Assembly: GCA_947846985.1 (NCBI GenBank)
Contig: CANTUZ010000025.1
Location: 2,540,100 to 2,604,099 of the forward strand
From: Fratercula arctica
Taxonomy: Eukaryota > Chordata > Aves > Charadriiformes > Alcidae
DNA: 64,000 nucleotides
Direction of reading: 5' to 3'
Shown here: positions 13,047 through 24,309 of the stretch, in pieces
How the letters are laid out: the number at the start of each line of letters is the position of its first letter
How positions within the stretch are numbered: the first letter of the stretch is position 1
The notes under the pieces: model-generated
What the model saw: the letters and a program-made list of their open reading frames with translations, nothing else
The model's database searches: none
What the model was told of the DNA's origin: nothing
Program-made: the position numbers and the translations under genes

Positions 13047-14531
13047 GTGGGCCCTCTCAGGAAGGAGATAGGAGACCTGATCACCCAGGATATGGAGAAG
13101 GCTGAGGTACTGAATGGCTTTTTTGCCTTGGTCTTTACCGGCAAGGAGTCGAAGCACACCACCCAAGTTGCAGGATGCAAAGGCAGGGTCTATGAGAATG
13201 AAGAACCACCCACTGTAGGAGAAGATCAGGTTCAGGACCATCTGAGGAACCTGAAGGTGCATGAGTCCATGGGACCAGATGAAATCCATCCATGGGTCCT
13301 GAGGGAGCTGGCAGATGAAGTCGCCAAGCCGCTTTCCATTACATTTGAAAAGTCCTGGCAGTCTGGTGAAGTTCACACTGACTGGAAAAGGGGGAACATT
13401 ACCCCCATTTTCAGAAAGGGAAAAAAGGAAGACCCAAGGAGCTACAGGTCAGTCAGTCTCACCTCTGTGCCTGGCAGGATCATGGAGCAGATCCTCCTGG
13501 AAACTATGCTAAGGCACATGGAAAATAAGGAGGTGATTGGTGACAGCCAATATGGCTTCACCAAAGGCAAATCGTGCCTGACAAATCTGGTGGCCTTCTA
13601 TGATGTTGCCACAGCATTGGTAGATAAGGGGAGAGCAACCGATGTCATCTACCTGGACTTATACAAAGTGTTTGACACTGTCCCGCACGACATCCTGGTC
13701 TCTAAATTGGAAAAGCATGGATTTGATGGATGGACCACTCGGTGGATAAGGAACTGGCTGGATGGCCGCACTCAAAGGGTTGCAGTCAATAGCTCAATGT
13801 CCACATGGAAACCAGTGGCGAGTGGCGTTCCTCAGGGGTCAGTACTGGGACCAGTGCTATTTAACATCTTTGTCAGCAACATGGACAGTGGGATTGAGTG
13901 CACCCTCAGCAAGTTTGCCGATGACACCAAGCTGCGTGGCACGGTCGACATGCTGGAGGGAAGGGATGCCATCCAGAGGGACCTGGACAGGCTTGAGAGG
14001 TGGGCCTGTGTGAACCTCATGAAGTTCAACCAGGCCAAGTGCAAGGTCCTGCACTTGGGTCATGGCAATCCCAGGCACAAATACAGGTTGCGCGGAGAAT
14101 GGCTTGAGAGCAGCCCTGAGGAGAAGGACTTGGGGGTGCTGGTGGACAAGAAGCTCAACATGAGCCGTCAATGCACACTTGCAGCCCAGAAGGCCAACTG
14201 TATCCTGGGCTGCATCAAAAGAAGCGTGGCCAGCAGGTCAAGGGAGGTGATTCTGCCCCTCTTCTCTGCTCTGGTGAGACCCCACCGGGAGTACTGCGTC
14301 CAGCTCTGGAGTCCTCAGCACAAGAAGGATATGGACCTGTTGGAGTGGGTCCAGAGGAGGGCCACAAAGATGATGAGAGGGCTGGAGCTCCTCTCCTATG
14401 AAGACAGGCTGAGAGAGTTGGGGCTGTTCAGCCTGGGGAAGAGAAGGCTCCGAGGAGACCTTATAGCAGCGTTCCAGTACCTAAAGGGGGCCTACAGGAA
14501 GGATGGGACTCTTTCTGAGGGAGTGTTATGA
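13047..14531 (+). pseudogene. CR1 copy B reverse transcriptase, long open segment
   Basis: A 494-codon open stretch of CR1 ORF2: RPVSLT-like motif as [23 protein letters not shown]-like [12 protein letters not shown], the AFDTV block as [27 protein letters not shown], and the catalytic FADDTKL, all in order. It also has the CR1 C-terminal [15 protein letters not shown] and LVRPHREYC blocks. The frame is lost near 14,520. The long ORF indicates a fairly young copy, but the 5' truncation makes it non-autonomous. Confidence 0.9.
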
Positions 14532-14735
14532 TAGGACACGGAGTAACGGCCTCAAACTGAAAGAGGGGAGATTTAGATTGGATATCAGGAAGAAATTCTT
14601 TACTGTGAGGGTGGTGAGGCACTGGAACAGGTTGCCCAGGGAATTTGTGGATGCCCCATCCCTGGAAGTGTTCAAGGCCAGGCTGGATGAGGCTTTGAGC
14701 AGCCTGATCTAGTGGGAGGTGTCTCTGCTGTTGCA

Positions 14736-15862
14736 TGAAAAGGGGCAAAGCGGTTTTGGCAGAAGATAAACCCCCTTGCGTTCTAACACTCCTCGCCGAG
14801 GTGGGAGGCTCGGTGCGGCTGGGTTTAAATTCTGAGTGATGCCCAATTCAGCACTATCAGTCCAGTCGTGTTTAATATGTATTAAACTATTACGATTTGG
14901 ATACACTAATAGTGGACTGCACCTTCAGTCTAGTCGTGCTCATGAACTAGCACGGCCACTCTCGAATCTTTGGTCACGTTCAATGAGGAACTACCATGAC
15001 TAGCTACTTAAACAGTGCCGTTTATTTAAACAACAGATAGATAGGTTCTTAGGATTGCCGGTGATAAATACACTGTCTGCAAAGCACGTGCAAATGAAAG
15101 TATTATTACATATATCAAACGCGCGACAAAGTTATAAACAATACAGCCTGGCTATAAATGTAGGATAGAGGTTCCCTAGAGAGATTTCTAAGTTCCCCGA
15201 GGAAACACTCGGTATAGTCTAAGTCTTACCCAAAGGCGTCCCTATGGGGGGAAGAAAGGCTCAGCCCGTCAACTGATCCCGGAAGTCAGTGATGGAGTTC
15301 TCCTCGACTTGTTCGCGATGGTGTCTTCCCTGATATCCTCCCTCTCTCAAGCTATTTTTATATTATTTTTTTTATCTGCAAAGTGGAGTTGGAGTGACTT
15401 TAGTCATAAATACTTTTATTATGATTGGTGTACTCAAGAAGGAGTGGTCACACCTTGGGGCAGGTAGCCTCCGGGATGGAGGTGTGTTTTGGTACATTGT
15501 AATGAGCAAAGTTCGCACAAAGGACAGCATTTCATCAAAATTTGATGAAACGTTGGCTCAGGTAGCATGTAGGCCGCTTATCTGTTTCGTAGTAAGCAAG
15601 TAGGCAGCTTATCTGTTCGGTAGTACCATCTCCTTCCCATATCTGCTATTCGTCACAAGGCAAGGCCACGGAATGATAACATTTCGTTCCATCCCTCATG
15701 TGGTTTCACAAACAACCTTGTACAGAGAACCGCAGATGTTGCATTCTTCGTGTGCCAGCTGCAGCTGTATTCTACCTCAGAAGCCTCTTGATTTTATGAC
15801 TTTCCTTAACGTGTGAACAATGCTGTACTTTTGTATTCTTGGCCAATTTAGTAATTATTCCA
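14736..15862 (-). repeat. 3' LTR of the env-bearing ERV
   Basis: About 1.13 kb of non-coding sequence between CR1 copy B and env. The right boundary is set by a polypurine tract on the minus strand (complement of ataatccacccc, 15,863-15,875) followed by TG. The left boundary is uncertain by a few bases (TG at 14,729, 14,732 or 14,736). Its partner LTR is missing, so it cannot be dated. Confidence 0.75.
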
Positions 15863-15905
15863 CATAATCCACCCCGTGACTACAGTCACTCAAGCTCCAC
15901 GATAC

Positions 15906-17487
15906 TCAATACTGATAGGGAATATCACATGTCCTCTTGTGGTGAGGGTTATCAAGTGCAAATACATCTTGTGGAGCAATCAAGCGAGTTAAGCTTTTCA
16001 TCATAATCCAAAGTTTAACATACAAAACAATTGTCAAAGCAAAGCACAATACGGTGAGTACTAGTAAAACAACAACAGGATGGAGCATCTTGTTAAAAAG
16101 TCCTGTAGCTGTTGGTGACCATCCAAAAAGAGTGTCCCACCATTCATGTCCCCTGTCTCTCTTGACTCTTTCCAGTACTTGGTGTATTTCTTCAACATCA
16201 TGATGGACAGTAATCAGAGTTCTTTGTCCATTTTCTTGGGCCTCTTTCAACAGTCGCTTCAATTCATCATGTTGTAGCAGCTTCTTCACCAGTGAGAGAT
16301 TCATTCTGATAGGGGTAGGCAACAAATCTCGGATCAATGTGTAAATAGAATGTAGCAACTGAAAAGACATAACAGGAGCTGAATAATTGAAGTCACATCT
16401 GACAATGTTAGTAAAGTTACAAACACAAAGATTTGAGTGATTACTTATATCTACTTCGTCATCTACGAATTACAAGAGTACAGGGAGACCTCATGCAAAC
16501 GCACCCTTTCCCAATATATACAAGCACAGTTTCTGGGGTTTCATCGGGATGTATCTCAAAATGACAAACATTCTGGTTGGTGTCAAGACAAATGTCTTGT
16601 GCTTTGAGAGTATTACTCTCACAAATGAATCCTTGTTGGTCTCGTGAAACGCATACGTCAACATCAACAGTTTGCCATTTATTCTCATTTTGTTGTGCCC
16701 ACACTCTGTGCTCTATTGGATAGAGTATGGCTCCATGGTGATTCAACCCCAGTGCGATGATTTGGTATATGGTGTATACCAAAGCATTGCGTATTGTTAA
16801 GACAAACGCTGTGGCCTCACTCTCAATGGGATCATAGGTGAAATTAACTAGGTACCACCAGGACTGATATTTTTTCTCAAATTCAATTGCGCTATCCCAC
16901 ATTACTTTTCGAATTTCAGTGGGCAAGGTGCCTTCTTCACCTTCCCTTATGATTGCGGCTGTCATAGATTGCATCCACAATTGCGCTTGGATACAATTAA
17001 GAGCTAAGGAAACATTGTTTTGGGTTGTACCAAGTGCATCTGTGATCAGCTGATGGTCTTTTTCACCCATTTCTTCCCACTGAGGCAATATATTAAATAA
17101 AAGCCATTGGTGGCTTCCCAGTGCTGATAGAGAGGACTGTAGGGGATGTCTTAATTTGTCTAGATCACTAGTGACTGTGACTAGTTTGTTGGCAAGTATC
17201 TCAGCATCTATACTATTTAGGACTCCCAGTCCTGTCCCTAAGATACCAGTCACATCTCTCTTCAGTCGTTGTGAGGGGGTAAGAGTTCGTCTGTCTACGT
17301 ACAGTTCATCTGAGGTTCCTGTAAGACACAAAAGAAAAGAGAATCTGCTCGGTCTTATTTGACCGGTGGGGTTAAAAAGAGGGCGAAATCCACCAGGTAG
17401 TGATCTGGTGTATCTTCCCTGAACAGTCTTTGGCTTCCCATGCATGGGGATTTTTGGGAGTAGCCAGCACCATTGGTACTGTTCCAA
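15906..17487 (-). pseudogene. ERV env, transmembrane subunit, frameshifted, little or no SU
   Basis: Viral membrane-fusion glycoprotein remnant. The first frame (16,459-17,487) overlaps the end of pol. It shows a short hydrophobic stretch (FSFLLCLTG), then a furin-like RLKR about 75 residues in, followed by a Gly-rich hydrophobic fusion-peptide-like segment (GILGTGLGVL). The second frame (15,906 to about 16,455) holds the membrane-proximal helix and a membrane anchor (residues about 98-124 of 154) with a short cytoplasmic tail. A one-base frame change near 16,460 separates them. The usual several-hundred-residue surface subunit is not present upstream of RLKR. The 342-residue frame opens with a non-ATG codon. 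Confidence 0.78.
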
Positions 17488-20400
17488 TTTGAGGCATTTT
17501 CACTAACACTGGTTGCCCAGGGTGAAATCTTCCTAGGTATTTTCCCGGTTCATTGGGAACTTTTGGAGTGATAATATTGGCAGATACACAGAAAGCTTTC
17601 ATTTTAGGACAACCATCTCCACTCCATCTGTTATTTAATTGATAGATGGCATCATCCAATCGCAAATGCCAACCAGGTTCATGAGTTTTTGCAAAACGCT
17701 TAACCAATCCATTGGTGCGTTCAACAATGCCATTAGCCTGAGGATAATAGGGAGTATGAAATACCCATCGAATCCCTTCTTCTTTGGCCCAGTCTTGTAC
17801 CACCGTAGCGGTAAAGTGTGAACCGTTATCACTTTGGATTTCCTCGGGAAGGGGAAGTGTGCTGAACCACCCTTTTAGGCCTTTCACTGTGTTGTCCCCG
17901 GTAGCTGATTTGAAGTTGGTGGCCATAGTGAGGCCGGAGATAATCTCCACTCCTACTAGGACATATCTTTTCTCACCTGATGATCTCAAGGGCCCAATAT
18001 AATCAATCTGCCATGAATGCCACAATGTTTTCTTGTCCCAAATGTGTAAGGGAGGCGCCTTGCTCGGATGATCTTTATTGAGTCGTAGGCAACATTGTGA
18101 ACAGGCAGTTACTACTTGTTCGCACAGCTTAGCTGATACAGGCCACCCCCGGGCTAGACCTTCCTGATACAGGTCAGCACGGCCTGTGTGGCCATGCTTA
18201 ACATGCAACCATTCAAGTAAGCGTTCCCATTCCTGACCATCATCTACAATATCAATTTGCTGCAGCCGCGTGAGGCTATCTACCTGTTGGTTGAACTGAG
18301 CAGTGATCGAGTTTGAACGATCATGGCCTTTTACCCAAGCAATGTGCAATGCTCTCTGTCCTCCTATTTCTAACAGTTGCTTCCAACTATCCGTCTTCCA
18401 AATTGGGACTCTGTTCACCTGCCAATCATTGGCTGCCCAGAGACCTATCTGTTCAGTGGCTCCTTTAAAAACAGCATATGAGTCAGTGTAAATGTAAGTA
18501 GCCCCATGTTGTGCAGCTAGTAGGACAGCTCTGAGTTCCCCTACTTGTGCACTACCTTCCCCTGTTTCAACTGCTCTTTCTTCCGTTGCTACTTCCAGTG
18601 CTACGGCCTTGTATTTCCACTTATTGTTCTCGTGGTGAGATGACGCATCAGTAAACCACACTCCTGCAAGATCACTGCCTTCCTTCAGAGGAGGTGCTTC
18701 TTGGATCGGAGATGGTCTGTTTGGTGGGGATTGGAACAACAGGGCACCATCTATATCTTTTTGGAGCTTGGATACTGTAACACTACCTTCAGAGATTGGC
18801 ATGATTTCATTAATGCCTTCTAAATAAGCATACCACTTTCGAACTGCGGGTTTCTGGGCAATGCCGGCTGGTGGTGCTGTCCCTTTACGGACCACATCTA
18901 GGAGGCGGAAAGGTCCCCGAACGATCACACTCTGTTCCCTCCTTATCTGCTCTGCTCGTTGCAACGCTCACACTAGGGACAGTAAACCCTTCTCAAGGTC
19001 TGAATATCTGCTCTCAGTATCATTAAAGGAGTGAGAGCTAAATTCTAATGGTCTCTCTGGTCCTGCTGGTCCCTTCTGCCATAAGTTACAATGAGAACCA
19101 TGTTCACTGAATCCCCACTCTACATGGACAGGATCAGTTGGATGTATAGGACCAAGTTGTTGGAATAACCTTAGCTCCTTTATTAGCAATTCCAGGGCAT
19201 TAGTATGTTGTTCAGTCCACTCCCAGGATTTACCCTTTTTGAGCAAACTATAAAGGGGGCGAGCAATGATGGAAAATCCAGGGATATGTTTACGCCAATA
19301 ACTTAAAGTTCCCAGAACTTGCTGTAACTCCTTTGCGCTGGAAGGATTCTGTCCATGTTCTATTTTTTTCAGGGTATCCTGAGGGATGGAAGCAGCTCCC
19401 TTAATCCACCAGACCCCCAAGAATTTAACTTCCTGTGCGGGTCCTTGACACTTTGAGTCTGGAATTTCCAATCCTAAATCCAGTAATGTTTTTCGGATGT
19501 TTTCCATCATGTCTTTAACACTTTCTTGGTTCTCTCCCCCTATTAGGATGTCATCAATATATTGGTATACCATACATCCCTGTGAAACGGGAATCTCTGC
19601 TAGCACTTTAGCTAAAGCATTATGAGCAATAGTGGGGGAATGCCTGTATCCTTGTGGGAGTCGGTTAAAGGTATATTGGACTCCTTTCCACGTGAATGCA
19701 AACCGCGCTTTGTCTTGCTCAAGGAGGGGAATCATAAAAAACATGTCTTTAACAGCTAAGGCAGCCATCCAAGGATGGGCAGCTCCTTGTATCATTGTCA
19801 CAATTTCAGCGATATTTGGAACCGCGGCAGTCAGGGGTGCAGTGTTGGCGTTTAACTTTCGGTAATCTACTGTGAAATGCCATTGCCCCGTTGGTTTCTT
19901 TACTGGCCACACCGGTGAATTATAAGGTGAGTGAGTCCTCTTAATGATGCCTCTTTTTTCTAAATCTGATACCACCCCGTCTGCTCCTGCAAGTGCAGCT
20001 GCAGGCAGTGGATACTGCCGGACATTGGTGATTTTAGAGGGAGGCAAAGGTATAGAAGTTTCTAATAGACCCAATTTCACTGTGTCTAATCTTTTTTCAC
20101 ATCCTGCAAAACTCCACACAGTCCCATCTGGAAATTTCCACACCCGCCCACGCAGCACGTCAAACCCCAGGAGGTTAGTACGCGAGGCACCCACTAACAC
20201 TTCTGCCCTAGTCATTCGCTGCTCTCCCGGCAACCAGAGGTTAATTTTTGCAGTGGGGCATGTTTTTACTACACCGTCAATTCCTGTGAAGTTGACTCTG
20301 CGTCGAGTGGGATTTATACCTAGAAGTCGTGCTGTTTCATTGGTAATTGCGGACATTTGGGCTCCGGTGTCAATAATAAAGTTTACCGACATCTTTCGGG

Positions 20401-20515
20401 GTCCAACAGGAATGACAATAACAGGTTCGGAGTCTTTATGAGAGAGCCATTGGATCGGTAGTACCCGTCGGGCAGGGTGGCTCACTGCCCTCCTCGGGGA
20501 TAGGAATTTTTTGAC
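17372..20515 (-). pseudogene. ERV pro-pol with one in-frame stop
   Basis: The polyprotein gives protease, reverse transcriptase, RNase H and integrase. In order I see: protease IIDTGAQMSAI; RT SPYNSPVWPVKKPTG and the catalytic QYIDDILIGG; RNase H WFTDASSHH and YIYTDSYAVFKG; the integrase zinc finger (HGHTGRADLY...CSQCC); and the integrase core D (WQIDYIGPL), D (QSDNGSHFT), E (GIVERTNG). A TGA at 18,968-18,970, between RT and RNase H, interrupts an otherwise continuous frame of about 1,040 codons. Its 3' end overlaps env. Confidence 0.92.
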
Positions 20516-21211
20516 TGGGGCTCTGACAAATCAATCAAGTTACTCTCTGGTGCAGAAGGCACAATTTTCTCACAACTTTGGGATTCTCTTGTTAGACTTT
20601 TCTCCCCAGCTGAATTATTCTTTCTAGTTAAAGATTGGACTAGCGTGCGGAGATCTCCTGTAGGGACACCGTGTAAGAATTGTTGGGGCACACCTAATTG
20701 TAGGGCTTTACGCCACAACTCGTTTCGGTCTTTATCAGGCTTAAACCTTCCCTCCGATTTAGGGTTTTGAGTGTGAGCTCGGACTTGGCAAAACTTTCGG
20801 GGGAGTTCGGAGGATTTTTCACTAGTTAGGTTGGCCCAGCCCATTCGGCGCCCGTATTGATCTATTTCCTGTACATATTCATTCCAGGTGGGCATGTAGT
20901 GACGATGGCCCCGCCTATGAGCACTCCGAGCACCTCGTATGCGATCTTGAGTGCGGACAACAAATGGTTTCAGGCAATCGGGAAGACCACGAATGAGAGG
21001 GGCTAATTGATCGGGGTCGACAGGGGCTGATATCGGGGATTTCCGAAATTCCTCTCTGTCATACATGGCTTGCAGACAAGCTGCTTTCTGCACAGCTGCA
21101 AACAGATCAGAGTAGCCTGTAGCTCTAATCTCTAACGGCTCCCCCCCTCTCGCGGATCCATACCACCGGCCCAATAGACTGCTCGAGCGGTTAGGGAATA
21201 ATTATGATCAA
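20482..21211 (-). pseudogene. ERV gag C-terminal part, 5'-truncated
   Basis: About 230 codons open to a stop at 20,482. Includes GLPDCLKPFVVR and a basic HRRGHRHYMPTW region. No CCHC zinc knuckle is visible. The upstream part of gag is gone because the element ends at CR1 tail sequence (21,212). It overlaps pro in the -1 frame. Confidence 0.75.
20485..20512 (-). other. Candidate -1 ribosomal frameshift site at the gag-pro junction
   Basis: The minus strand has the heptamer A AAA AAT in the gag frame (20,506-20,512), eight codons upstream of the gag stop. Slipping one base back enters the pro-pol frame, which is open there. A GGGCAG/CTGCCC stem (9-nt loop) follows 15-16 nt downstream, a longer gap than usual. 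The heptamer fits X XXY YYZ. Confidence 0.55.
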
Positions 21212-21290
21212 GGCAGGGGGGCTGCAACTAGATGATCTTTAAGGTCCCTTCCAACCCGAACCATTCTGTGATTCTGTGATTCTCTGATTT
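21212..21290 (+). repeat. CR1 copy B 3' tail, detached by the ERV
   Basis: ggcaggggggctgcaactag, then gatgatctttaaggtccc and a tail of attctgtg octamers: the last 75-80 bp of a CR1 in plus orientation. It begins at the point of the CR1 3' UTR where copy B stops at 14,731, and it ends where ERV-L gag resumes. Confidence 0.88.
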
Positions 21291-23095
21291 TTCTTTGCAA
21301 CTCCTGTACCCGTGCCCGTAGGATCCAAGTAGGTTGTCTATCCCACTTCCTGATGTCCTCTCCATGGTCTCGCAGGTAGAACCACAGGGTGCCTCGTGGT
21401 GTGTACCCTCTGTACTCTCTCTCTTGAGTGGGGAAATGCCTGCTCCTAATAGCTGAGATGCTGGCCCGTACAGGTGGGGAGTAGGACATATTCTCTTCAA
21501 GTTGCTGGACCTTCCGGGACAGTTTCTCCACAGCTGAGACAAGGGGGGAAGAGAGGCTTTCTTCATATCGCCAGAGCCGGCCAGCCACCTCATCCACCAT
21601 TGGTCCCTCTTCGCCTTTCCATTCCATTACTGCCAGTGAGTTGGCATATGATGATGGTGCACTCCGTACAAACTTCCGCCACATGGGCCTTGTGCAGTGC
21701 ACCTCATCAGGGTCCGTGGGTAACTGTGCATTGTCCAAGTCAGAATAAATCATCTCCCGCACGGCTAATTCTCTCAGGTACCGGATACCTCTTTCCATGG
21801 TGGTCCACTTGCTTGGGTGACATACAACATCTTCACTGAAGGGGTACCTCTCCCTCACGCCTGACAGGAGTCGTTTCCAGAGGCTGAGGGCTTGGGTCTT
21901 CTTTCCAATGGCCTTGTCAATGCCGCCTTCCCTAGACAGGGATCCCAGCTGCCTGGCTTCCCTGCCCTCTAATTCCAGGCTACTGGCCCCGTTATCCCAA
22001 CACCGAAGCAGCCAGGTGACAATGTGCTCGCCTGAAAGTCGGCTGAAATCTTTTCGCATATCCCACAGCTCACTCAAGGATAGGGATTGGGTAATTATCT
22101 CTGGTTCTGCCTCTTCCTCCTGTCCTTGTGATGGCCCTGGTTCATCGTAATCTCTTACTATGCGAACTGATTTCTTTGTGTACTTCTTCTTTTGTATGGG
22201 GGCAACGGATACTGGCACGGGTTGGTTCCCTGGTTCAGTTGCATTGCCTGTCACCGGGGTTGGAGTATCCACATTGCCTACTCCTGGGGTTGGAGTAGCC
22301 GCAGTGCCTGTCGCAGGGGCCGCAGTAGCCGCAGTGCCTGTTGCAGGGGCTGCAGTAGCCGCAGTGCCTGTCGGTCTGGTCTCTGTCTTTCCCCTGAGGG
22401 TGCTGCGTAACACTGAGCAGTGCCTGGTAGATACTGGCCAGGGCCCAGCACAGTGCGCTGAGTTGTGCCTCTCTGGAATAGCCACAGCATTTTCCCTTCA
22501 GATATTCTACTACTTTATCAGGGTCCTGTAATTGTTCAGGGGTGAAGTCCCAGACCATTGGAGGTGAGAAGTTCTCTAGGTACCTGCCCATGTTCTCCCA
22601 CATGCCATGCCACCCCTGACTGTCCAGCCTTGGAGCAGATCTCTGGGTGGTAGTCTTAAATAGTCGTTTAACCCTAAACAAGACCTGGAACACATTCAGG
22701 AGACATAACACTAGGAACATGCTGGTTTGAGCATCCCAAGGATATTCAAAATTCTCAAAAGCTGTCATACCTGACCCGAAGGAGAAAAGGGAGGCAAAAG
22801 AGCTGGGGAAAGTGTCCCCCCCTGTTTCCCCCATAGACTGGGTGGAATTATTAATGAATTCTGAGAGGTGGTGCCCAATGTACGGACAGGACAGCAATGC
22901 CACATAAACGCCCCAAAGTAACTGTCTAACAAGTGATGTTATCATATCATAAGCCGATATTGCACAGGACAGTAAAATGATAATCCTCATCCCCCTCCCA
23001 GGAGTAACAAATATCATCGCAGGGAGTACATAAGCCATATAGGAATTTACATAACACAGCCATGAGAACAAACAAAGCAACACTGTGACCAGCAA
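21291..23095 (-). pseudogene. ERV-L copy 1 gag (5' part), frame-disrupted
   Basis: Gag of the older ERV-L, very similar to 42,000-43,907. 22,235-23,095 carries the hydrophobic N-terminal region (LLCLFSWLCYVNS, MRIIILLSCAISAYDM, then a further membrane-like stretch, and MFLVLCLLNVFQVLF) and the WDFTPEQLQDPDKVVEYLKG block. 21,291-22,485 carries the downstream LWKRLLSGVRERYPF and CTRPMWRKF blocks. The two frames differ by an indel in the 30-bp repeat region (about 22,270-22,400). The codon matching the ATG of copy 2 reads GTG here. Confidence 0.85.
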
Positions 23096-23178
23096 CTATT
23101 TACCTAATATAATAAATGAACACAACAATTTCATTTTAACAAGCTCTGGTCATATTTGTCATTATCTCAACCCTTCGA

Positions 23179-23196
23179 GCCCCACGTTGGGCGCCA
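23179..23196 (-). other. Primer binding site, tRNA-Lys-1,2 type (ERV-L copy 1)
   Basis: On the minus strand TGGCGCCCAACGTGGGGC, the 18-nt complement of the tRNA-Lys-1,2 3' end as known from foamy viruses and some betaretroviruses. It sits eight bases inside the LTR boundary and is identical in copy 2. Confidence 0.85.
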
Positions 23197-23204
23197 AAAA
23201 GGAC

Positions 23205-23573
23205 TGTCGTGGTTTGGCCTCAGATGACAACAAAGAACCACGTGGCCTCTCTCTCAACCACCTCCCCCCCCACCCTCCCCCCCCACTGTGGGGGGAGAAT
23301 TGGAAGGAAAAGACCAAAGCAGTTTAACAGAACAGCAAAGGGAACAAGAAAATAACAACAACAACATGGATAGAGGAGTGTACAAACAGGATTACTTTAC
23401 CACCGTTCACCAACTGGACCCAGGATGCCCCAACCTGCTCCCAAGCAGTGACTTCCTGCCCCCTCCCCCAGCAGCTCCCAGCTATGGACTGGGCATGGCT
23501 CACATGGTATGGAATATCTGTGTCCTTGCCAGAGCCTGGGGAAATGTATCCTATCCCTGCTGGAACCAGGACA
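23205..23573 (-). repeat. 5' LTR of ERV-L copy 1 (369 bp)
   Basis: Ends tgtcgtggttt...accaggaca, sharing both ends and the agtttaacagaacagcaaaggg segment with the LTRs of copy 2. The central part differs (C-rich run at 23,262-23,290), so it belongs to another subfamily. The matching 3' LTR is lost with the pol truncation at 11,275. Confidence 0.85.
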
Positions 23574-24129
23574 TATACACAAGTAATATTTCTTGCTATG
23601 CCCTAGCAAGATACTTACTCAGTGCTGTAGGGATATGGGAATTGCTGAACTGACTCAGAGATGTGGCTGATCTGGTCTGATATCCTGTTTCTAACAGTGG
23701 CCAGCATCAGATTCTCCACAGGAAGATGAAACACCACCACAGTAGATAGATGATGCATAATCTGTCCTAAGGAAAATGTATTGGTAACACCTGATGGATA
23801 AAGATTATTACTTATACTGGGTAAAGGACCAAATAAGAGTTAGCCATCTGGCTCCCATTATCTTTCTATGACAGTGAGGGATCAACATACTTTGTGCTTT
23901 TGAAAAATCTTCTCTGTAGGAGTCTTATCAGTTCCCTCAGTTTACCAGCATTGTAACTTGTCTGATGTGCTGTTGTATAATTTTTTTCCATTCTCAGTCC
24001 TGTTGTAGAATGTCCCCCCCCCCGCAAGAGTAGGAGATATTTAAGGTAACACATCATCATTGAGACTGCAATTGTAGGTTCTTCTTAGGAACACTTCTCT
24101 CATGGATGATGTTTGTCCTATATTGCTAG

Positions 24130-24309
<180 letters not shown>

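Larger units (their letters stand above)
12205..14731 (+). repeat. CR1 copy B, plus, inserted in ERV-L copy 1
   Basis: A 5'-truncated CR1 of about 2.6 kb including its tail at 21,212-21,290. It starts inside the endonuclease at SLWVKIKRN. Left and right ERV-L flanks (12,204 and about 21,292) are adjacent in the intact provirus apart from about six bases, showing a single insertion site. The body stops at 14,731 in the 3' UTR (gggaggtgtctctgct), where another element begins. Confidence 0.9.
14732..21211 (-). mobile_element. Env-bearing endogenous retrovirus inserted in CR1 copy B
   Basis: About 6.5 kb on the minus strand: partial gag, pro-pol, env and one LTR (14,736-15,862). CR1 copy B sequence flanks it on both sides (14,731 and 21,212). 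The 5' LTR, primer site and start of gag are absent, so it is 5'-truncated. Pol resembles the ERV-L proteins nearby (YIDD in RT), but the element has env, which classical ERV-L lacks. I call it ERV-L-related with caution; no primer site remains for typing. Confidence 0.85.

Noticed and set aside
15906..17487. Env as a domesticated syncytin-like gene
   Set aside because: Frameshifted, no ATG at the start of the open frame, no SU, and embedded in a truncated provirus.
21474..22531. Plus-strand ORFs of about 120 codons in the ERV-L gag region, and similar ones at 42,179-43,355
   Set aside because: They mirror the gag frame on the opposite strand and recur in both copies only because the DNA is homologous.
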